Shown piece after piece: positions 60,073 to 64,000 of a DNA stretch of 64,000 bases; within the stretch, counting starts at the first letter, position 1; every line of letters begins with the position of its first letter. This DNA is from Mycobacterium sp. Root135 (GTDB taxonomy: Bacteria > Actinomycetota > Actinomycetes > Mycobacteriales > Mycobacteriaceae). The stretch is from NCBI RefSeq assembly GCF_001426545.1, contig NZ_LMEZ01000007.1, positions 649,190 to 713,189 of the forward strand, written 5' to 3'. A model generated the notes under the pieces. It had not been told where the DNA came from, did not search any database, and worked only from the letters and a program-made list of their open reading frames with translations. The translations under genes were made by a program, and so were the position numbers.

Positions 60073-61266
60073 TTAGGCGTTCTCGGCGGTGGGCATGCCA
60101 AGCGCGCGGGTGAAGCCCGCCGGGACCAGCACGTCGTCGGCAGTCAGATCGTGGATGGACGCCTTGCCGAGTCCCATCAGCGCGGAGTCGATGCCGCTGC
60201 GCATGATGTCGAGCACGTTCTCGACGCCAGGCTGCCCCTCGGCCGCGAGGCCCCACAGGTAGGCGCGACCGAGCATCACGGCGCGCGCTCCGAGCGCGAG
60301 AGCCTTGACGACGTCGCTGCCGCGGCGGATGCCGCCGTCGAGGAGCACCTCGACCTGGTCGCCGACCGATGCGGCGATCGCCGGAAGTGCGCGGATCGAC
60401 GCGGGCGTTCCGTCGAGGTTGTTGCCACCGTGGTTGGACACCGAGATTGCCGAGACACCTGCGTCGACAGCGCGTTTCGCGTCGTCGACTCGCATGACGC
60501 CCTTCAGCATCACCGGACCGCCCCACAGGTCGACCAGCCAGGCGATGTCCTCCCACGTCGGAGGCGGCGTGCCCATCCACTCTCCGTAGGCGGAGAAGAA
60601 CGGCGGCCCGGCTTCGCCCGCGTTGCCCTGGTTGGGTACGCGAAGGTTCGGCGGGCGCATGGTCTTGGCCCACTGCAGCAACCAGCTCGGCCGGGTCAAC
60701 CCCTCCGGCATCATCCGGACGGTGGTGCGGAGGTTCATCTCCTCCGGGATCACCGGGCTGCCCCAGTCGCGGCCGTGCGAGAAGCTCCAGTCGGTGGTGA
60801 CGATGATTCCGACCGCGCCTGCCGCCCTGGCCCGTTCCACCCGGGCGGCGATGGCTTCGCGACCGCCCAGCCAGTAGACCTGGAAGAAGAGCTTGGGGTT
60901 GGCGGCGATCACGTCTTCGATGGGCTTGCTTGCAAACGACGACAGCCCCATCGCGGTCCCGCGTGCCGCGGCAGCCCGCGCAACGGCGACCTCACCGTCG
61001 GGGTGGACGGCCTGCACACCTGTCGGGGAGATCATCACCGGCAGTGAGATCTCTTGTCCCATCACAGTTGTCGCCAGATCACGCTTCTCGATCGCACCGA
61101 TCACGTGCGGGGCGAAGCCGATCTCACCGAAGGCGTCGACGTTGTCGGCAACGGTGATGCCGCGCTCACTGGCGGCGATCAGCGAGCTGTAGACGGACTT
61201 CGGCAGTCGCTTCTTCGCGCGCTGCTGCGCGATGGCGACGGTTTCGAACCAGATGTCACGGGCCAT
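60073..61266 (-). CDS. mftD: pre-mycofactocin synthase MftD
   Basis: 397 residues of the FMN-dependent alpha-hydroxy acid oxidase family. Visible are LPVMISPTGVQAVHPDGEVAVARAAAARGTAMGLSSFA, FFQVYWLGGRE, GPVMLKGVMRVDDAKRAVDAG and the active-site loop ISVSNHGGNNLDGTPASIRAL, then LLDGGIRRGSDVVKALALGARAVMLGRAYLWGL. It oxidatively deaminates AHDP to pre-mycofactocin, the redox-active cofactor core. It starts 3 bases after the mftC stop. Confidence 0.95.
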   Translation of the reverse strand: MARDIWFETVAIAQQRAKKRLPKSVYSSLIAASERGITVADNVDAFGEIGFAPHVIGAIEKRDLATTVMGQEISLPVMISPTGVQAVHPDGEVAVARAAAARGTAMGLSSFASKPIEDVIAANPKLFFQVYWLGGREAIAARVERARAAGAVGIIVTTDWSFSHGRDWGSPVIPEEMNLRTTVRMMPEGLTRPSWLLQWAKTMRPPNLRVPNQGNAGEAGPPFFSAYGEWMGTPPPTWEDIAWLVDLWGGPVMLKGVMRVDDAKRAVDAGVSAISVSNHGGNNLDGTPASIRALPAIAASVGDQVEVLLDGGIRRGSDVVKALALGARAVMLGRAYLWGLAAEGQPGVENVLDIMRSGIDSALMGLGKASIHDLTADDVLVPAGFTRALGMPTAENA

Positions 61267-61269
61267 GAT

Positions 61270-62460
61270 TTATACGGGGCTTTCGTTGCAGAACTTCTTG
61301 GGCGGGAGCTTGAGGAGCTTCAGCGGAATCGGACCCTTGCGACCGCCGGAACGGGAATGGTCCCCGCTGGGCTTCGGCTTGTCCCGCTCCAGGGCGAGGG
61401 CTGGTTCGCCGTAACCCTGGACGCATTCCGGGTCGGGCCCGTCGAGCGGCAGGCCGGTGAAGAACTTGGCGGCCATACAGCCTCCGCGGCAGCCGTCGTA
61501 GTGGTCGCAGCTGCCGCAGGCACCGGCGGACTGCGGTTCGCGCAGCTCGCGGAACAGCTTCGAGTTCTGCCACACGTTCTTGAAACCGCTGTCCGCGAGG
61601 ATGTTTCCGGCGAGGAACCGGTCGTGGATGGCGAACGGGCAGGCGTAGACATCGCCGACGGGATCGATCAGGCACACCACGCGTCCGGCGCCGCACAGGT
61701 TGAGGCCGGCGAGAGCGCCGGGCTGTCCGAGCCCCGAAAGGTGGAAGAAGGAGTCGCCGGTGAGGATGCCGTCACCGCGGGCCACCAGCCAGTCGTACAG
61801 CTGGACCTGCTGGGCTGCGGTCGGGTGCAGTTCGTCCCAGACGTCGGCGCCGCGGCCCGACGGCCGCAGTCGGGTGATGCGCAGAGTGGCGCCGTAGCTG
61901 TCGGCCAGCGCCTTGAACTCGTCGAGCTGGCCGACGTTGTGTCGGGTGACGACGACGGAGATCTTCGCGTCGCGAAAACCGGCCTCCGACAGGTTCTCCA
62001 GCGCCCGGATCGCCATGGCGAAGGACCCTGGTCCACGCACGGCGTCGTTGACCTCGGCGGTGGCGCCGTCCAGCGAAATCTGGACGTCGACGTAGTCACT
62101 GGCGGCGAGCTTGGCCGCGACGGCCTTGTCGATCCGCACCCCGTTGGTGGAGAACTTCACGCCGACGTGATGCTCGGTGGCGTAGTCGACCAGCTCCCAG
62201 AAGTCCGACCGCACGGTCGGCTCGCCGCCGCCGATGTTCACGTAGAACACCTGCATGCGTTCGAGCTCGTCGATGACGTCCTTGCACTGTTGGGTGCTCA
62301 GCTCGCGCGGATCGCGCTTGCCAGAAGAGGACAGGCAGTGCACGCAGGACAGGTTGCACGCGTAGGTCAGTTCCCACGTCAGGCAGATCGGCGCGTCCAA
62401 CCCGTGCTCGAACTGCTCGACCAACTTCGGAACCGGTGCTGGGGAAAGAGTCGTAGTCAT
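61270..62460 (-). CDS. mftC: radical SAM mycofactocin maturase MftC
   Basis: 396 residues from ATG 62460 (MTTTLSPAPVPKLV). The 4Fe-4S motif is Cys35-x3-Cys39-x2-Cys42 in YACNLSCVHC. GGGEPTVRSDFWEL and the SPASM domain follow (CGAGRVVCLIDPVGDVYACPF, GACGSCDHYDGCRGGC), binding auxiliary clusters. It decarboxylates and crosslinks the C-terminal Val-Tyr of MftA. A longer in-frame reading to 62532 would encode a dispersed repeat and overlap mftB; it is rejected. The 28-bp element ends at the start codon. Confidence 0.96.
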   Translation of the reverse strand: MTTTLSPAPVPKLVEQFEHGLDAPICLTWELTYACNLSCVHCLSSSGKRDPRELSTQQCKDVIDELERMQVFYVNIGGGEPTVRSDFWELVDYATEHHVGVKFSTNGVRIDKAVAAKLAASDYVDVQISLDGATAEVNDAVRGPGSFAMAIRALENLSEAGFRDAKISVVVTRHNVGQLDEFKALADSYGATLRITRLRPSGRGADVWDELHPTAAQQVQLYDWLVARGDGILTGDSFFHLSGLGQPGALAGLNLCGAGRVVCLIDPVGDVYACPFAIHDRFLAGNILADSGFKNVWQNSKLFRELREPQSAGACGSCDHYDGCRGGCMAAKFFTGLPLDGPDPECVQGYGEPALALERDKPKPSGDHSRSGGRKGPIPLKLLKLPPKKFCNESPV

Positions 62461-62486
62461 GCGCGATCCCGCTTCGCTTCTCGCTT
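62459..62486 (-). repeat. 28-bp dispersed element, copy before mftC
   Basis: Differs from 52020-52047 at one base. It fills nearly the whole 31-base gap between mftB and mftC and ends at the mftC ATG, so it must include whatever ribosome binding site mftC uses (purine-rich AAGCGAAGCGGGA). Confidence 0.85.
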
Positions 62487-62491
62487 GTAGG

Positions 62492-62800
62492 TCATGTGTT
62501 CTCCTCGCGGACCAGCATCTTGGATGTGACAAGCACGCCGAGGGCGTGAAGGTAGGGCGCCAGCGCGGCGTCGTCGATCCCTGCCGCGCGGCAGGCCGAC
62601 CTAGCGTCGGGGTGAGCGTCGAGGGAGTTGACGACCTCGACGATCTTGGTGTTCTTCAGGAACGAAAGCTTGCGCGTGCCAAAGTGATACAGCAACGCAC
62701 CGAACGGTTCGGGCCGCACCGCCACCTGGGGGTGCAGCCGCCAGCGGACGTCGGGGTCGAACACCGGTACGTCCGCTGGGGCCTCCGAAGAAGCGGCCAC
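62492..62800 (-). CDS. mftB: mycofactocin peptide-recognition chaperone MftB
   Basis: 102 residues from the GTG at 62800, 2 bases after the mftA stop; a further upstream GTG would overlap mftA. It is a PqqD-like recognition element: DPDVRWRLHPQVAVRPEPFGALLYHFGTRKLSFLKN, IVEVVNSL and DDAALAPYLHALGVLVTSKMLV. It delivers MftA to MftC. Confidence 0.94.
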   Translation of the reverse strand: MAASSEAPADVPVFDPDVRWRLHPQVAVRPEPFGALLYHFGTRKLSFLKNTKIVEVVNSLDAHPDARSACRAAGIDDAALAPYLHALGVLVTSKMLVREENT

Positions 62801-62802
62801 CG

Positions 62803-62898
62803 TCAGTAGACGCCGCACATGCCGTCGATCGAGACCTCTTCGACGAGGCTCTCGGTGACGAGTTCGGATTCGGCCTCGGTCTGCTGAGTCGGCTCCAT
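62803..62898 (-). CDS. mftA: mycofactocin precursor peptide MftA
   Basis: 31 residues, the ribosomally made precursor. The acidic leader (QQTEAESELVTESLVEEV) is followed by the invariant core IDGMCGVY; the terminal Val-Tyr becomes the cofactor. ATG 62898 has AAAGGG 8 bases upstream. First gene of the mft operon, divergent from mftR. Its translation is followed almost directly by mftB. Confidence 0.96.
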   Translation of the reverse strand: MEPTQQTEAESELVTESLVEEVSIDGMCGVY

Positions 62899-62924
62899 GG
62901 TTTCGCCCTTTCGATGGGTGGGGG

Positions 62925-62945
62925 TCTCGACAAATGTGATCGAGA
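62925..62945. promoter_or_regulatory. palindrome between mftA and mftR (candidate MftR operator)
   Basis: TCTCGA-N9-TCGAGA in the 93-base gap between the divergent starts. Position fits an MftR site controlling both directions. MftR is reported to repress mft genes and to respond to long-chain acyl-CoA; that this sequence is the site is inference. Confidence 0.5.
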
Positions 62946-62991
62946 TCGCAAGAATATGGCATCGAGTGCCGAAACGGAAGGGCGGATCTCG

Positions 62992-63594
62992 ATGAGTCGT
63001 CAACCCGCGGCCAGAGTGGGCAGACGTCGGTCCACCACCGGCGACCACATCACCAACGTGGCCCTCGAATTGTTCGCCAGTCGTGGCTTCGACGAGGTCA
63101 GCGTCGACGACGTCGCCCGCGCCGCGGGGATCGCCCGCCGCACCCTCTTCCGCTACTACCCGTCGAAGAACGCCATCCCGTGGGGCGACTTCGACGCACA
63201 CCTCGACCACATGCGGGCATTGCTCGGCGACGTCCCCACCGACGCACCGATCACCGCCGCGTTGCGCTCAGCCCTGTTGGCGTTCAACAGCTTCGACGAC
63301 GCGGAGACAGCCCATCACCGTCAGCGCATGCGCGTCATCCTGGAGACCGACGCCCTTCAAGCCCATTCGATGACGATGTACGCGGGCTGGCGGGCCGTCG
63401 TCGCGGACTTCGTCGCCGAGCGGCTCGGACTCGATCCCGGCGACCTCATCCCCCAGACCACGGCGTGGTCGATGCTCGGGGTCGCCCTCTCGGCCTACGG
63501 GCACTGGCTCGCCGACGAGTCGGTCTCGCTGCCGTGGTCACTCGGCGAGGCGTTCGACACCGTCAGCGCCGGCCTCGCCGCACTCGACCCCTAG
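62992..63594 (+). CDS. mftR: TetR-family mycofactocin regulator MftR
   Basis: 200 residues from ATG 62992 (MSRQPAARVGRRRSTTG), preceded by GAAGGGCGG; ATG 62956 would add 12 residues. The HTH reads NVALELFASRGFDEVSVDDVARAAGIARRTLFRYYPSKNAIPWGDFDAHLD, and the C-terminal block AWSMLGVALSAYGHWLADE is typical of MftR. It represses the mft operon. A long hairpin repeat follows the stop. Confidence 0.94.
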   Translation: MSRQPAARVGRRRSTTGDHITNVALELFASRGFDEVSVDDVARAAGIARRTLFRYYPSKNAIPWGDFDAHLDHMRALLGDVPTDAPITAALRSALLAFNSFDDAETAHHRQRMRVILETDALQAHSMTMYAGWRAVVADFVAERLGLDPGDLIPQTTAWSMLGVALSAYGHWLADESVSLPWSLGEAFDTVSAGLAALDP

Positions 63595-63601
63595 CCCCCC
63601 T

Positions 63602-63656
63602 CGCGATTTGTGTGCGTTCGGGAGCGCTCACCGCTCCTGAAGCTCCACAAATCGCG
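63602..63656. repeat. long palindromic repeat or terminator after mftR
   Basis: Outer 11-bp arms CGCGATTTGTG (63602-63612) and CACAAATCGCG (63646-63656) with an inner GGAGC/GCTCC stem (63621-63625 and 63633-63637). It starts 8 bases after the mftR stop. It could end mftR transcription. Its symmetry and length resemble the 56-bp repeats in layout but not in sequence. Confidence 0.7.
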
Positions 63657-63700
63657 GGAATGGGCGTCGGAGTTCGGGCCGCAACGGCGACGATGAGGGT

Positions 63701-64000
63701 GTGAGAGCCGAATCGCACTCCCAAGACGCGCCCCGGGCGCTGCTTGCGCTGTACGACGAGGCCCTGCCCGCCGTCTACGGGTACTTCATCCGACGCTGCG
63801 GTGACCGCGGCGCCGCCGAGGACCTGACGTCGGAGACGTTTCTCGCGGCGATGGACGCCGCGAGACGCGACTCGCCACCGCCCATGACGGTCGCGTGGCT
63901 GATCGGCGTCGCCCGCCACAAGCTCGCCGATTACTACCGGCGACGGCACGACCGGTTCACCGTCCCGGTGGCCGACCTGCCCGAGCCCGTCGACCCCACC
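63701..64000 (+). CDS. ECF-type RNA polymerase sigma factor (partial, runs off the window)
   Basis: The first 100 codons from GTG 63701. Region 2 is clear: LLALYDEALPAVYGYFIRRCGDRGAAEDLTSETFLAAMDAAR followed by AWLIGVARHKLADYYRRRHDRF. The region 4 part lies beyond the window. No anti-sigma gene is visible on this side. Target promoters unknown. Confidence 0.88.
   Translation, partial: MRAESHSQDAPRALLALYDEALPAVYGYFIRRCGDRGAAEDLTSETFLAAMDAARRDSPPPMTVAWLIGVARHKLADYYRRRHDRFTVPVADLPEPVDPT

Noticed and set aside
62461..62532. Longer MftC N-terminus starting at 62532
   Set aside because: The extra 24 residues come from the 28-bp repeat and mftB; the standard MTTTLSP start at 62460 matches the family.

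Overview
The window comes from a GC-rich mycobacterium, most likely an environmental, rapidly growing Mycolicibacterium-type species. The evidence is gene content and order. Read in reverse, mftR-mftA-B-C-D-E-F-G, the S10 and spc ribosomal blocks split by a sulfatase and its activating enzyme, sppA, tandem TIGR00027-type methyltransferases, secY-adk-map, sigL-rslA and a MarR gene follow the order remembered for M. tuberculosis Rv0691c-Rv0737. Most genes use ATG or GTG starts with 1-4 nt overlaps. No tRNA, rRNA, CRISPR array or complete insertion sequence was seen.

Left part (1-15.6 kb): a partial gene end; a cyclic-nucleotide-sensing histidine kinase downstream of an unusual response regulator fused to a thioredoxin-reductase-like flavoprotein; two tandem F420-type luciferase-like oxidoreductases; rmlB-rmlC (dTDP-rhamnose for the cell wall); the valine/isobutyrate pathway mmsA-fadE9-mmsB; a HAD-like protein; a NarL-type two-component pair; and a MarR/NmrA divergent pair with two near-identical palindromic operators.

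Central part (15-42 kb): MarR, rslA, sigL, map, adk and secY on the minus strand; three tandem SAM methyltransferases on the plus strand; sppA; then the spc block (rplN to rplO) and the S10 block (rpsJ to rpsQ), both on the minus strand. Between the blocks lies 7.5 kb with a lipoprotein, a formylglycine-generating enzyme, an arylsulfatase and a GGDEF/EAL pair. A strong hairpin terminates each ribosomal block (24523-24550 and 36445-36478).

Right part (42-64 kb): a hotdog thioesterase-like gene, two hydrolases, a P450, a TetR gene, a catabolic island (SSS symporter, TPP enzyme, agmatinase family, NCS1 permease, Lrp regulator), an MFS exporter, and the full mycofactocin cluster mftG-F-E-D-C-B-A with divergent mftR, ending in a partial ECF sigma gene.

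The most notable observation is that the catabolic island sits exactly between the TetR gene and an MFS exporter. An 86% identical 57-bp direct repeat at both island edges carries the exporter's first codons and lies next to GAGAC-N5-GTCTC operators. A broken copy of the exporter start is left beside tetR. Other points of interest are the redox-dead-looking reductase fused to a receiver domain, an in-frame 36-bp tandem repeat inside the sulfatase-activating enzyme, and short dispersed palindromic or GC-rich elements, some of them inside reading frames.
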